DNA of 60,055 nucleotides from assembly GCF_910594985.1 (NCBI RefSeq), contig NZ_CAJVCE010000031.1, positions 1-60,055 on the forward strand. Reading direction: 5' to 3'. Position numbers and translations under genes: made by a program. The stretch is from Paenibacillus allorhizosphaerae (lineage in GTDB: Bacteria; Bacillota; Bacilli; Paenibacillales; NBRC-103111). Of this stretch, positions 7,752 to 16,184 are shown one piece after another; the stretch's first letter is position 1; the number at the start of each line of letters is the position of its first letter. The notes under the pieces were generated by a model. That model saw only the letters and a program-made list of their open reading frames with translations. It had not been told where the DNA came from and did no database searches.

Positions 7752-7810
7752 TTTAAATTTTTGTGTGGGTCGATACCGTTATTTTATTGAAATTCCGCTG
7801 AATTGGTGAA

Positions 7811-7851
7811 ACGAAAAAAAGACCTTTTCGAATGTTTTCGAAAAGGTCTTT
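7811..7851 (-). terminator. Terminator after rpsI
   Basis: A perfect 15-bp stem, 7818-7832 with 7837-7851, and a 4-base loop. On the minus strand it ends in a run of seven T. It closes the rplM-rpsI unit about 16 bases after the rpsI stop and separates it from the cysH promoter. Confidence 0.92.
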
Positions 7852-7867
7852 ACCTCTAAGCAGAATA

Positions 7868-8260
7868 TTAACGTTTGGAGAACTGAGGCGCACGACGAGC
7901 AGCTTTCAAGCCGTACTTCTTACGCTCTTTCATTCTCGGGTCGCGCGTCAGGAAACCTGCTTTTTTCAAGGAACCACGGAATTCAGGGTCCACTTTGAGC
8001 AATGCGCGGGAAATCCCGTGGCGAATCGCTCCAGCTTGTCCGGAAATACCGCCGCCATGAGCAAGAACCAAAACGTCATATTTGGACAGTGTTTCAGTCA
8101 AATTGAGCGGTTGTTTCACGATCAGCTTGAGTGTTTCCAAACCGAAATATTCATCCAAATTACGCTTATTGATAACGATACGGCCTTCGCCCGGTACGAG
8201 ACGTACACGCGCTACCGAATGTTTACGTCGGCCAGTGCCATAATATTGTACTTGTGCCAC
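7868..8260 (-). CDS. rpsI: 30S ribosomal protein S9
   Basis: A 130-residue S9 protein of the 30S head, starting MAQVQYYGTGRRKHSVARVR and ending in the conserved basic tail FSKR that reaches toward P-site tRNA. Length and the GGGISGQAGAIRHG motif are normal for the family. It is co-transcribed after rplM with an 18-base gap and followed by a strong terminator. Confidence 0.97.
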   Translation of the reverse strand: MAQVQYYGTGRRKHSVARVRLVPGEGRIVINKRNLDEYFGLETLKLIVKQPLNLTETLSKYDVLVLAHGGGISGQAGAIRHGISRALLKVDPEFRGSLKKAGFLTRDPRMKERKKYGLKAARRAPQFSKR

Positions 8261-8278
8261 AAGACAGTCCTCCCTTTA

Positions 8279-8716
8279 TTAACCGCGAAGTTCCCAAACT
8301 TCAGGTTGTTGTGCTTGATGCGGATGTTCCGAACCGGCATATACTTTCAACTTCGTCTTCAGGCTATTGCCCAGACGATTTTTCGGAAGCATACCGTGAA
8401 TCGCAAATTCCAATACGCGCTCCGGCTTGTTCTTCAGCATGTCTCCTGCGGAAGTCACTTTCAAACCGCCCGGATACAAAGAATGGCGATAGTACTTCTT
8501 GTCCTGCAGCTTCTTGCCAGTCAGGTGAACTTTCTCAGCATTGATAATGACGACGAAATCGCCCGTATCTACATGCGGGGTAAATTGAGTTTTGTGCTTG
8601 CCGCGCAAAATGCTGGCAGCTTCGCTTGCGAGACGTCCAAGCGTTTTATCGGTAGCATCGATGATGTACCATTTGCGTTCTACTTCATTTGGCTTCGCCA
8701 TATATGTGGTACGCAT
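8279..8716 (-). CDS. rplM: 50S ribosomal protein L13
   Basis: A 145-residue L13, an early 50S assembly protein, with the classic start MRTTYMAKPNEVERKWY and the motif MLPKNRLGNSLK. AGGAGG stands six bases before the ATG. It is first in the rplM-rpsI operon and has its own promoter and a leader of about 125 bases that may carry an autoregulatory site. Confidence 0.97.
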   Translation of the reverse strand: MRTTYMAKPNEVERKWYIIDATDKTLGRLASEAASILRGKHKTQFTPHVDTGDFVVIINAEKVHLTGKKLQDKKYYRHSLYPGGLKVTSAGDMLKNKPERVLEFAIHGMLPKNRLGNSLKTKLKVYAGSEHPHQAQQPEVWELRG

Positions 8717-8843
8717 GTAATGTTCCTCCTAAAATCTATCTTCACAGGTCATAATTCATTTTCATTTGTAAGTTTACGTTAGCCTATCAATGCATTTCAA
8801 GACCCGGGGCCGTGGGGTAGCCAGTCATGAAACACCATTTGTT
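8717..8843 (-). promoter_or_regulatory. Candidate L13 autoregulatory leader
   Basis: The 5' untranslated region of rplM is long for an r-protein unit and contains GC-rich complementary tracts (CCCCACGGCCCCGGG) and the pair GGCTA / TAGGC. L13-binding leaders are known upstream of rplM in Bacilli. I recognise position and general form, not a confirmed consensus match. Confidence 0.4.
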
Positions 8844-8872
8844 ATTGTACTACACAGATGCACAATAATCAA
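8844..8872 (-). promoter_or_regulatory. rplM-rpsI promoter (sigma-A)
   Basis: TTGATT (8867-8872) and TACAAT (8844-8849) with a 17-bp spacer on the minus strand. The -35 overlaps the truA stop codon. Confidence 0.78.
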
Positions 8873-9648
8873 GAACTTGGTGCTTCTTCTTCATAAAAAA
8901 CTTCCCACAACATCAAACCGTGAGCCATGGCCGTCGGACCCGCTTTCCCTCTGTTTTTCGCATCGAGAATAGCTCCTATATCCGAGCTTGGCCGCTTGCC
9001 CTCTCCGACCTGCAGGAGCGTGCCTACAATAATCCGGACCATGTTGTATAAAAACCCGTTGCCTGTCAAAAAAATATGAAAGGCGAAAGAGTTCAATTCC
9101 TCTTCAAACGGATCGCAAACGAGCTTAGCCTCATAAATTGTTCGGATAAACGAGTTTTTCGCCGTCCTGACCGAACTATAAGAAGTGAAGTCATGCTCGC
9201 CGACGAGATAGCGAAGACCTTCGCGCATCGCTTCGATGTTTAATGGCGTAGGGTGATGAAACTCCATATGCCGCTTAAACACATCCGGATTTTTACCGCA
9301 GCGCACCGTATAGCGATACGTTTTTCTTTTGGCCGCCCGCCTGCTGTGAAAATCGATCGGAACGATGCGTGCGTCCCGCACAACGATATCTTCCGCCACT
9401 CTGGCATTAAGCGCCATGCACCAGCGCTCGATAGGAATTTGCGACTCCGTTATAAAGTTAAACACTTGGCCTCTGGCGTGCACTCCCGCATCGGTACGGC
9501 CGGAGGCGGTTATTTTCAATTGTTCTCCGGTCAGCTGCTTGATGGCTTGCTCCAATTGATCCTGTACCGTCCTCAGGTCTCCAGGCTGGGTTTGAAAGCC
9601 GTTATAGGCGGTTCCGTCGTAGCTTACCGTCATTCGTATGTTTCTCAC
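8869..9648 (-). CDS. truA: tRNA pseudouridine(38-40) synthase TruA
   Basis: A 259-residue TruA that isomerises uridines 38-40 in the tRNA anticodon arm. The catalytic Asp is in ASGRTDAGVHARGQV, and MVRIIVGTLLQVGEGK is the C-terminal family motif. GTG 9646-9648 is selected because GGAGG lies seven bases upstream; an in-frame ATG at 9669 lies before that site. It follows rplQ after 190 bases. The ecfA1-ecfA2-ecfT genes found between these two in B. subtilis are absent here. Confidence 0.93.
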   Translation of the reverse strand: MRNIRMTVSYDGTAYNGFQTQPGDLRTVQDQLEQAIKQLTGEQLKITASGRTDAGVHARGQVFNFITESQIPIERWCMALNARVAEDIVVRDARIVPIDFHSRRAAKRKTYRYTVRCGKNPDVFKRHMEFHHPTPLNIEAMREGLRYLVGEHDFTSYSSVRTAKNSFIRTIYEAKLVCDPFEEELNSFAFHIFLTGNGFLYNMVRIIVGTLLQVGEGKRPSSDIGAILDAKNRGKAGPTAMAHGLMLWEVFYEEEAPSS

Positions 9649-9838
9649 GGTTTGGCCTCCGAATCGCATTGCTCACGGCTCCTAAGCCTACAAAAAAAAG
9701 GGTTTCAGCAGAATCGCAAGATCCCGTCCACCCTTTCCCTTCCGTTTGCACCGGTACAACGGCAACGCCGTTGCCCGTGTTCAAAACTATAGCCTCTGTT
9801 ACGGCCATTTTAAAGCCGACAGATGCCGTTTATGCTTG

Positions 9839-10204
9839 TTAAGCGCGGTCTACCAGTTCCAGGTAAACCATAGGAGCCGCATCGCCGCGACGAGGTCCCA
9901 ATTTCAAAATGCGCGTATATCCGCCTTGACGTTCAGCGTAACGAGGCGCCAGATCTGCGAAAAGCTTCTGAATCGCATCCTGATTCTCGTTAGCCGCTTC
10001 ACGGCGCACAAAGGAAGCCACTTGGCGACGAGCGTGCAAGTCTCCGCGTTTCGCGAGTGTGATTAACTTTTCTGCGATCGAACGCACTTCTTTAGCTTTG
10101 GCTTCTGTTGTTTGAATGCGCTCATGTATGAATAAGTCGGTTACCAGGTCACGAAACAATGCTTTACGTGCGCTGGAGTCACGACCCAACTTTTGGTATG
10201 CCAC
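9839..10204 (-). CDS. rplQ: 50S ribosomal protein L17
   Basis: A 121-residue L17, starting MAYQKLGRDSSARKALFRDL and ending KLGPRRGDAAPMVYLELVD. It sits at the subunit surface near the exit tunnel. Length and motifs are typical. It is the last gene of the alpha block, 51 bases after rpoA. Confidence 0.97.
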   Translation of the reverse strand: MAYQKLGRDSSARKALFRDLVTDLFIHERIQTTEAKAKEVRSIAEKLITLAKRGDLHARRQVASFVRREAANENQDAIQKLFADLAPRYAERQGGYTRILKLGPRRGDAAPMVYLELVDRA

Positions 10205-10255
10205 TATCGTGCACCCTCCTTCTGCATAATGGTTAAAGCGCGCGCATAGGGAGCA

Positions 10256-11200
10256 TTAATCTTCCATTCTCAGACCAAGACCAAGCTCTTCCAGCTTTTC
10301 CTGAACTTCCTCCAAAGATTTGCGTCCCAAGTTGCGCACTTTCATCATATCTTCTTCCGTTTTGGTAATCAGCTCTTGCACCGTATTGATACCGGCACGC
10401 TTCAGGCAGTTGTAGGAACGGACAGAAAGGTCGAGTTCTTCGATAGTCATCTCCAGAACTTTTTCTTTTTTGTCTTCTTCCTTCTCCACCATGATTTCGG
10501 CATCTTTCGCTTCGTCGGTCAAACCGACAAACAGCATCAAATGCTCCGTCAAAATTTTAGCGCCCAGACTTACGGCTTCTTCCGGTCGAATACTTCCATC
10601 GGTCCAGACTTCGAGGGTAAGTTTATCATAATTCGTAACTTGACCGACGCGTGTATTTTCCACGCTATAGTTGACGCGGGTAATCGGAGTATAGATCGAA
10701 TCGATCGGAATCACGCCGATCGGCTGATCCTCTCTTTTGTTCTTGTCTGCCGATACATACCCCCGGCCGCGATTCGCATGAATTCGCATATGAAGCCGCG
10801 CATCGGAGGACAGCGTAGCAATGTGCAAATCAGGGTTCAAAATTTCCACATCGCTATCGCCGCGAATATCGCCAGCCACAACAGCCCCTTCCCCTTCGGC
10901 ATCGATCTCCAACACTTTCTCTTCGTCGGAGTGAATCTTCAGCGACAAGCCTTTAAGGTTAAGGATAATCTCCGTAACATCTTCCATGACACCAGGAACC
11001 GTAGAAAATTCATGCAGCACGCCATCGATTTGCACCGATGTCACTGCTGCCCCCGGTAAAGACGAAAGTAAAATTCTGCGAAGCGAATTACCGAGTGTCG
11101 TTCCGTAGCCTCTTTCCAAAGGCTCTACGACAAACTTGCCGTAGGTGCCGTCTTCGCTCAATGATACGGTTTCTATTTTCGGCTTTTCGATTTCGATCAT
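10256..11200 (-). CDS. rpoA: RNA polymerase alpha subunit
   Basis: A 314-residue alpha subunit. The N-terminal domain (about 1-225) carries the assembly motif GTTLGNSLRRILLSSLPGAA. An acidic linker follows, and the C-terminal domain (about 245-310) has the helix-hairpin-helix LDLSVRSYNCLKRAGI and NLGRKSLEEV, which contact UP-element DNA and activators. The ATG is preceded by AAGGAGG. A possible internal extended -10 promoter lies in the 129-base gap to rpsK. Confidence 0.98.
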   Translation of the reverse strand: MIEIEKPKIETVSLSEDGTYGKFVVEPLERGYGTTLGNSLRRILLSSLPGAAVTSVQIDGVLHEFSTVPGVMEDVTEIILNLKGLSLKIHSDEEKVLEIDAEGEGAVVAGDIRGDSDVEILNPDLHIATLSSDARLHMRIHANRGRGYVSADKNKREDQPIGVIPIDSIYTPITRVNYSVENTRVGQVTNYDKLTLEVWTDGSIRPEEAVSLGAKILTEHLMLFVGLTDEAKDAEIMVEKEEDKKEKVLEMTIEELDLSVRSYNCLKRAGINTVQELITKTEEDMMKVRNLGRKSLEEVQEKLEELGLGLRMED

Positions 11201-11300
11201 TGGTAAACACCCTCCTTCAAACGTCGTTTCCCTCTGGATAACTTAAGACGTATAAAACGTGTAATATGCCCATCCAAATAGTATTCTCAACTTTTGGATA

Positions 11301-11309
11301 ATTATACCA
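11301..11309 (-). promoter_or_regulatory. Candidate internal promoter for rpoA-rplQ
   Basis: An extended -10 TGGTATAAT on the minus strand, 100 bases before rpoA in the longest spacer of the alpha block. The -35 position (TTCAGG) is poor, so the call rests on the extended -10. Confidence 0.42.
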
Positions 11310-11329
11310 CACGGCTTAACAATCCTGAA

Positions 11330-11725
11330 TTAGACACGACGACGTTTCGGAGGACGGCAACCGTTATGTGGGATTGGAGTCACGTCTTTAATCAGGTTTA
11401 CTTCCAAACCTGCCGCTTGCAGCGAACGAATCGCAGCTTCACGACCTGCTCCCGGACCTTTAACCATAACTTCGACAGCTTTCATCCCGTGCTCCATTGC
11501 CGCTTTAGCCGCGGACTCAGCAGCCATTTGCGCAGCAAACGGAGTGCTTTTGCGGGAGCCTTTGAAACCGAGGTTACCGGCGCTTGCCCAGGAAATTGCG
11601 TTCCCGTGCGGGTCGGTAATCGTTACGATCGTATTGTTAAACGTAGAGCGGATATGCGCTACGCCGGAGTCAATATTTTTCCGATCACGACGTTTGGTAC
11701 GTACAACTTTTTTAGGTTTAGCCAT
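11330..11725 (-). CDS. rpsK: 30S ribosomal protein S11
   Basis: A 131-residue S11 of the platform near the mRNA exit. Motifs GVAHIRSTFNNTIVTITD and the C-terminal HNGCRPPKRRRV are intact. It lies 20 bases after rpsM in the alpha operon. Confidence 0.97.
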   Translation of the reverse strand: MAKPKKVVRTKRRDRKNIDSGVAHIRSTFNNTIVTITDPHGNAISWASAGNLGFKGSRKSTPFAAQMAAESAAKAAMEHGMKAVEVMVKGPGAGREAAIRSLQAAGLEVNLIKDVTPIPHNGCRPPKRRRV

Positions 11726-11745
11726 TTAAGAGTTACCCTCCTTTA

Positions 11746-12114
11746 CTATTTTTTCTTATTCGCTACCGTACGACGAGGACCTTTACGCGTACGAGCGTTT
11801 GTTTTCGTACGTTGACCGCGAACAGGCAGGCCGCGACGATGACGAACACCGCGGTAGCAGCCGATTTCGATCAGGCGCTTGATGTTCAGTGCGATTTCAC
11901 GACGAAGGTCGCCTTCCACTTTGAGCGTTTTGTCGATGACTTCACGGATTTTGCTTACTTCGTCTTCCGTCAAGTCGCGAACGCGAGTGTCAGGGTTTAC
12001 GCCGGTTTGAGCGACGATTTTTTGTGCTGTCGTATTTCCGATACCGAAAATGTATGTCAGAGCAATGATCACTCGTTTGTCACGAGGCAAGTCTACACCA
12101 GCAATACGTGCCAT
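11746..12114 (-). CDS. rpsM: 30S ribosomal protein S13
   Basis: A 122-residue S13, a head protein that bridges to the 50S subunit and contacts P-site tRNA through its basic C-terminal tail (RTKTNARTRKGPRRTVANKK). The N-terminus MARIAGVDLPRDKRV and helix-two-turn-helix core are normal. It directly follows rpmJ. Confidence 0.97.
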   Translation of the reverse strand: MARIAGVDLPRDKRVIIALTYIFGIGNTTAQKIVAQTGVNPDTRVRDLTEDEVSKIREVIDKTLKVEGDLRREIALNIKRLIEIGCYRGVRHRRGLPVRGQRTKTNARTRKGPRRTVANKKK

Positions 12115-12130
12115 TTATTGGGGCACCCCC

Positions 12131-12244
12131 TTAACCTTGTTTTTGTTTATGCTTCGGATTTTCACAGATTACCATAACGTTCCCTTTGCGGCGAATGACT
12201 TTGCATTTTTCGCAAATCGGCTTGACCGACGGTCTTACCTTCAT
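12131..12244 (-). CDS. rpmJ: 50S ribosomal protein L36 (zinc-ribbon form)
   Basis: A 37-residue protein starting MKVRPSVKPICEKCKVIRRK and ending in NPKHKQKQG. The CxxC, later Cys and His form the zinc ribbon of the zinc-dependent L36 type. AGGAGG lies eight bases before the ATG. It sits between infA and rpsM, as in other Bacillales. Two similar stem-loops occur just upstream. Confidence 0.96.
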   Translation of the reverse strand: MKVRPSVKPICEKCKVIRRKGNVMVICENPKHKQKQG

Positions 12245-12261
12245 GGTGGTTACCTCCTAAG

Positions 12262-12318
12262 AGTTTTTCGCTAGAAAAACTTTCTTCGTAAGCAGTGCTG
12301 AGTTTTCGTGAGAAAACT
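12262..12318 (-). repeat. Duplicated stem-loop upstream of rpmJ
   Basis: AGTTTTTC-tagc-GAAAAACT (12262-12281) and AGTTTTC-tcac-GAAAACT (12301-12318), minus-strand reading, are two near-identical hairpins 19 bases apart. Neither is followed by a T run, so they are not ordinary terminators. Confidence 0.6.
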
Positions 12319-12336
12319 TACTTCGTTTGCGTCCAT

Positions 12337-12555
12337 TTATTTAAAACGATAGGTTATACGGCCTCTGGTCAAATCATAAGGCGAAAGTTCGACTGTTACT
12401 TTATCTCCGGGCAGGATCCGGATAAAGTTCATTCTGATTTTACCCGATACATGAGCAAGTATCTTATGACCGTTCTCCAGTTCCACTTTAAACATTGCAT
12501 TCGGAAGAGGTTCAATCACTGTACCTTCAACTTCAATTACATCTTCTTTGGCCAC
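12337..12555 (-). CDS. infA: Translation initiation factor IF-1
   Basis: A 72-residue S1/OB-fold factor that occupies the A site during 30S initiation. Core motif EGTVIEPLPNAMFKVELENG and C-terminal RGRITYRFK are intact. GTG 12553-12555 (MAKEDVIEVEG) is favoured: AAAGGAG stands seven bases upstream and the family length fits. An ATG two codons earlier is too close to that site, although it overlaps the upstream stop codon as ATGA and could be used by coupling. Confidence 0.95.
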   Translation of the reverse strand: MAKEDVIEVEGTVIEPLPNAMFKVELENGHKILAHVSGKIRMNFIRILPGDKVTVELSPYDLTRGRITYRFK

Positions 12556-12557
12556 AG

Positions 12558-12866
12558 TCATTCTCCTTTCTCTAGCGCTTCAGTTTCCAAATTGTCCACA
12601 TACTTATTCAGTGCAAATCGCAGCTTCCCGTTGGTGACACGAGAGGTCTCCAGCAAGCTTTCAGCCACTTCGGAGCTGATTGCCGGCAGAAGCTCGAGAT
12701 GAATAATGTTTTTTTTCTTAGGCTGATCGAATCTCCGTTTGTCGCCGTCAGCAATCCACACGTAACGTTGGTCTACGACGCCGATAATGACGGCAAACTT
12801 TCCGGAATCTTGTCCCCGAATCACCCTAACGATTTGTCCAGGCTGAGGTCCGCATGATGCTGCCAT
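12558..12866 (-). CDS. KOW domain RNA-binding protein (L14e-like)
   Basis: A 102-residue protein with an N-terminal KOW motif (PGQIVRVIRGQDSGKFAVII), matching the small L14e-like protein encoded between map and infA in Bacilli (YbzG-type). It is presumed to bind rRNA or mRNA; its function is not established. ATG 12864-12866 is chosen with AGGTG six bases upstream, rather than a GTG embedded in that site. Its stop overlaps the first possible infA start by ATGA. Confidence 0.8.
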   Translation of the reverse strand: MAASCGPQPGQIVRVIRGQDSGKFAVIIGVVDQRYVWIADGDKRRFDQPKKKNIIHLELLPAISSEVAESLLETSRVTNGKLRFALNKYVDNLETEALEKGE

Positions 12867-12875
12867 CGCATTCAC

Positions 12876-13628
12876 CTACGTCCCAGGCAGCGTCAGTATC
12901 TCATAACCGTCCGGCGTAATCGCTATGGTATGCTCGAAATGAGCGCACAGTGTGCCATCCACCGTTACGACCGTCCAATTGTCTTCTAGCGTGCGAACGT
13001 ATCGCTCGCCAACATTCACCATTGGTTCGATCGCAAGTACCATACCGGGCTTTAGCCGCGGGCCATGTCCTGCCACGCCGTAGTTTGGAATTTGGGGCTC
13101 CTCGTGGAGCTCCGTTCCAATGCCGTGTCCGACATACTCCCGGACAACCGAAAAACCTTCATCTTCAATGCATTTTTGGATGGCGTGCGATATCGTGTAC
13201 AGCCTCACATCCGGCCCGGCTTGCGCAAGGCCCGCAAAAAGCGATTTTTCCGTCACTTCAAGCAGCTTGCGTGCGGTCTCGGAAATGGTGCCGACCCCAT
13301 ACGTCCAAGCGGAGTCTCCATGATATCCTTTATACTTCGCGCCGATGTCAATACTGATGATGTCACCATCTTTTAGCTTTCTTTGACCGGGAATACCGTG
13401 AACCAATTCGTCATTGACTGAAGCACATATGCTGCCAGGAAAACCGTTGTAGCCTTTAAAAGACGGGACTGCTCCTTGACTGCGAATATAGTCTTCTGCG
13501 ATTTGATCGAGCTGTTTGGTTGTAACATCGGGCTGAATGACCTGTTTGAGCAACCGATGCGTTTCGGCAACGATTCGCCCAGCCTCCCGCATGAGCTCCA
13601 ATTCAGCAGCTGACTTACAGATGATCAT
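12876..13628 (-). CDS. map: Methionine aminopeptidase, type I
   Basis: A 250-residue Map that removes the initiator Met from nascent chains. The dinuclear metal site is visible as the Asp pair in DIGAKYKGYHGDSAW, His in EYVGHGIGTELHEEP, Glu in AIEPMVN and the final Glu in HFEHTIAI. There is no N-terminal SH3 or zinc extension. The ATG overlaps the adk stop by one base (TAATG), implying coupled translation. Confidence 0.96.
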   Translation of the reverse strand: MIICKSAAELELMREAGRIVAETHRLLKQVIQPDVTTKQLDQIAEDYIRSQGAVPSFKGYNGFPGSICASVNDELVHGIPGQRKLKDGDIISIDIGAKYKGYHGDSAWTYGVGTISETARKLLEVTEKSLFAGLAQAGPDVRLYTISHAIQKCIEDEGFSVVREYVGHGIGTELHEEPQIPNYGVAGHGPRLKPGMVLAIEPMVNVGERYVRTLEDNWTVVTVDGTLCAHFEHTIAITPDGYEILTLPGT

Positions 13629-14278
13629 TAAGCCTGCCCTCGCAATAGTGAACTGATTTGTCCAGTAACCGTATGAATCTCTTGCTCACCGTTAACCTCA
13701 CGCAATATTCCCTTGTTACGATAATACTCCAAGAGAGGAGCTGTTTTATTGATATACTCGTCCAAACGAGTCCCTACTTTTTCTTCGGTGTCATCCGAAC
13801 GCTGATACAACTCACCAGAACATTTGTCGCAAACATTGTCACGCGCAGGGGGGTTAAACAAGATATGATACGTAGCTCCACAAGACTTACAGATTCTACG
13901 ACCCGTCAAACGTGCTAGCAGTCGATCGCGATCTACTTTCAAGTTAATGACGTGATCCATCGTTTTTCCCATCGATGCCATGATTTCATCCAAGGCCTCG
14001 GCTTGGGAGATGGTTCTTGGGAAACCGTCAAGCAGAAATCCTTTGCTGCAATCGGATTGCTGCAATCTTTCGCGCACAATGCCGATCGTAATCTCATCCG
14101 GTACAAGCAGTCCCTGATCAACATATTTTTTTGCTTCCAAACCTAGCGGCGTTTCCTGCTTCATCGCCAGCCGGAAAGCATCCCCGGTAGAAATATGCGG
14201 GATTTGAAATTCGTCAACGATTTTTTCAGCTTGAGTACCTTTCCCTGCACCGGGAGGCCCCATAAAGATGATGTTCAT
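13628..14278 (-). CDS. adk: Adenylate kinase
   Basis: A 216-residue long-type adenylate kinase balancing ATP, ADP and AMP. P-loop GPPGAGKGTQAEK (about residues 7-19), DGFPRT and a zinc-binding LID with CxxC...CDKC (CKSCGATYH...CDKCSG) are present, as in Gram-positive enzymes. ATG 14276-14278 (MNIIFMGPPG) lies eight bases after GGAGG; a second ATG directly before it is possible. The 131-base gap to secY holds a likely copy of the hairpin repeat family. Confidence 0.96.
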   Translation of the reverse strand: MNIIFMGPPGAGKGTQAEKIVDEFQIPHISTGDAFRLAMKQETPLGLEAKKYVDQGLLVPDEITIGIVRERLQQSDCSKGFLLDGFPRTISQAEALDEIMASMGKTMDHVINLKVDRDRLLARLTGRRICKSCGATYHILFNPPARDNVCDKCSGELYQRSDDTEEKVGTRLDEYINKTAPLLEYYRNKGILREVNGEQEIHTVTGQISSLLRGQA

Positions 14279-14345
14279 CATGACTTCCTCCCCAAGGCAT
14301 CTTTCGATGCTAACAGCACAATAGGTGCCGATAGCCAATTGGTTG

Positions 14346-14388
14346 TTGTCAACTGCCACTCTCAAACGTCCGAGTATCCCGTTGCAAC
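14346..14388. repeat. Probable single copy of the hairpin repeat family
   Basis: On the minus strand GTTGCAAC ... ACTC-n10-GAGT ... GTTG-A-CAAC folds as two nested 4-bp outer stems and a 4-bp inner stem. This is the same plan as the arrays at 38373-38562 and 40657-40848. On the plus strand the shared words are CAACTG, TCAAAC and TTGCAAC. It is more divergent than the array units. Confidence 0.5.
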
Positions 14389-14409
14389 TTTGCTACCAGT
14401 ACCTATTTG

Positions 14410-15711
14410 CTATTTATTAATAAATCCTTTGTAGTGGCGTTTAATCAACTGGCTTTCGATCGTTTTCATCGTTTCAAGGCCTACGCCGATGACGATGAGA
14501 AGCGAAGTGCCCCCAATTCGTACCGAGTTAGGCAATCCAGCCAGACTGCCGAACAACATTGGAACGATCGATATAGCCGCCAGGAATAATGCGCCGGACA
14601 AAGTAATTCTTGTCATCACCCGCGTCAAGTAAACGGATGTGGTTTTACCTGGTCGAATGCCTGGAATGTAACCACCGTTTTTCTTCATCTGGTCCGCCAT
14701 TTGCACAGGATTGATCTGTACAAAGGTGTAGAAGTAAGTGAAACCGATGATTAACAGCACGTAGAGCACCATTCCAAACGGATGCGTGTAGTTGAGATTG
14801 GTAATAATCCATTCCGCAACTACGTTGCCTCTCCAAAAGCTTGCAATCGTTGGTGGAAATACGAGCAACGAAAGTGCGAAGATGACCGGAATAACCCCCG
14901 CGGCATTCACTTTCAAAGGAATGTGCGTGGATTGACCTCCGAACATTTTCCGTCCGACGACTCTCTTTGCGTATTGAACCGGGATTTTGCGAACGCCTTG
15001 CTGTACGAAAATGACACCGGCAATCAGCGCAATGATCACGACGGCAATAATCACAACCTTCACTATGTTCAGGAAGAGCGCGTCACCAGCATCTGCGAAT
15101 TGCGATTGATAGATCTGGTGAATGCCGGTCGGAATTGCTGCCACGATTCCCGCGAAGATGATAATGGAAATACCATTTCCAATGCCATTTTCGGTGATTT
15201 GTTCCCCTAACCACATCAGAAAAGCAGTACCTGCCGTAAGCACGATGGCAATTAAAGCATACGTCGCTAGGCTTGGATTATTTACCAAACCGGCGTACAA
15301 ACGGTTAAATCCGATTGACAACCCGAATGCTTGAATTATACCAAGAACGATCGTACCGTATCGGGTAATCTGCCCTAACTTCTTTCTGCCCACTTCCCCT
15401 TCTTTCGCCCATTGAGTAAATCTCGGGATTACATCCATGGACAAAAGCTGTACGATGATCGAGGCCGTAATGTACGGCATAATCCCCATCGCAAAAATAG
15501 AAAATTGGAACAGCGCGCCGCCCGAGAATGTATTCAGCAAGCCGAATACATCGCTACTGTTGGCTTGGTCTTGAAGTTTCAGTATTTCTGTGTTGATGTT
15601 AGGTACCGGAATAAAAGCACCTATTCTGTAGACGATCAGAACAAGAAGCGTAAACAAAATCCGCTTTCTTAGATCGGCTACTTTCATAATATTGGATATG
15701 GTACGAAACAT
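14410..15711 (-). CDS. secY: Preprotein translocase subunit SecY
   Basis: A 433-residue channel subunit with ten transmembrane helices. The plug and pore region and the cytoplasmic loops are recognisable (GMGIMPYITASIIVQLL, MKKNGGYIPGIRPGK). It forms the SecYEG export channel; secE is also in this window. Its ATG overlaps the rplO stop by one base (TAATG). An intact family-length gene within the spc operon. Confidence 0.97.
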   Translation of the reverse strand: MFRTISNIMKVADLRKRILFTLLVLIVYRIGAFIPVPNINTEILKLQDQANSSDVFGLLNTFSGGALFQFSIFAMGIMPYITASIIVQLLSMDVIPRFTQWAKEGEVGRKKLGQITRYGTIVLGIIQAFGLSIGFNRLYAGLVNNPSLATYALIAIVLTAGTAFLMWLGEQITENGIGNGISIIIFAGIVAAIPTGIHQIYQSQFADAGDALFLNIVKVVIIAVVIIALIAGVIFVQQGVRKIPVQYAKRVVGRKMFGGQSTHIPLKVNAAGVIPVIFALSLLVFPPTIASFWRGNVVAEWIITNLNYTHPFGMVLYVLLIIGFTYFYTFVQINPVQMADQMKKNGGYIPGIRPGKTTSVYLTRVMTRITLSGALFLAAISIVPMLFGSLAGLPNSVRIGGTSLLIVIGVGLETMKTIESQLIKRHYKGFINK

Positions 15712-16151
15712 TAAATCACCTCGGTTTTACCGCCGGCAGCCTGGATTTTCTCTACCGCAGATTGAGAAAACTTGTTGGCTTTAACGTTCAGCCCTACAGT
15801 GATTTCACCGTTCCCCAAGATTTTGATTCCGTCTTTAGGGTTTTTCACGATGCCAGCTTCGAACAGAACTTCCGGAGTAACTTCCGTACCCGCCGTGAAT
15901 TTGTTCAATTCCTCAACGTTGATTGTCGCATATTCCGTACGGAATCTGTTGTTAAATCCACGCTTCGGCAATCGACGATACAACGGGTTTTGACCGCCTT
16001 CGAATCCTGGACGAACACCGCCGCCCGAACGAGCATTTTGACCTTTATGACCGCGAGTAGCCGTTTTACCCATACCGCTACCGATACCGCGACCTACACG
16101 CTTGCGGGAAGAACGGGAACCAGGCGCTGAAGTAAGTTCATGCAATTTCAT
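15711..16151 (-). CDS. rplO: 50S ribosomal protein L15
   Basis: A 146-residue L15 with the glycine- and arginine-rich N-terminal extension (RVGRGIGSGMGKTATRGHKG) that threads into 23S rRNA. ATG 16149-16151 follows GAGGAGG by nine bases; an upstream GTG is part of that site. It overlaps secY by one base. Confidence 0.97.
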   Translation of the reverse strand: MKLHELTSAPGSRSSRKRVGRGIGSGMGKTATRGHKGQNARSGGGVRPGFEGGQNPLYRRLPKRGFNNRFRTEYATINVEELNKFTAGTEVTPEVLFEAGIVKNPKDGIKILGNGEITVGLNVKANKFSQSAVEKIQAAGGKTEVI

Positions 16152-16184
16152 CGTTTGCACCTCCTCTAGCTATAAATTACAACC

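Noticed and set aside
9602..9808. A 68-codon minus-strand reading frame before truA
   Set aside because: No ribosome-binding site, overlaps the truA start, and the translation shows no recognisable domain.
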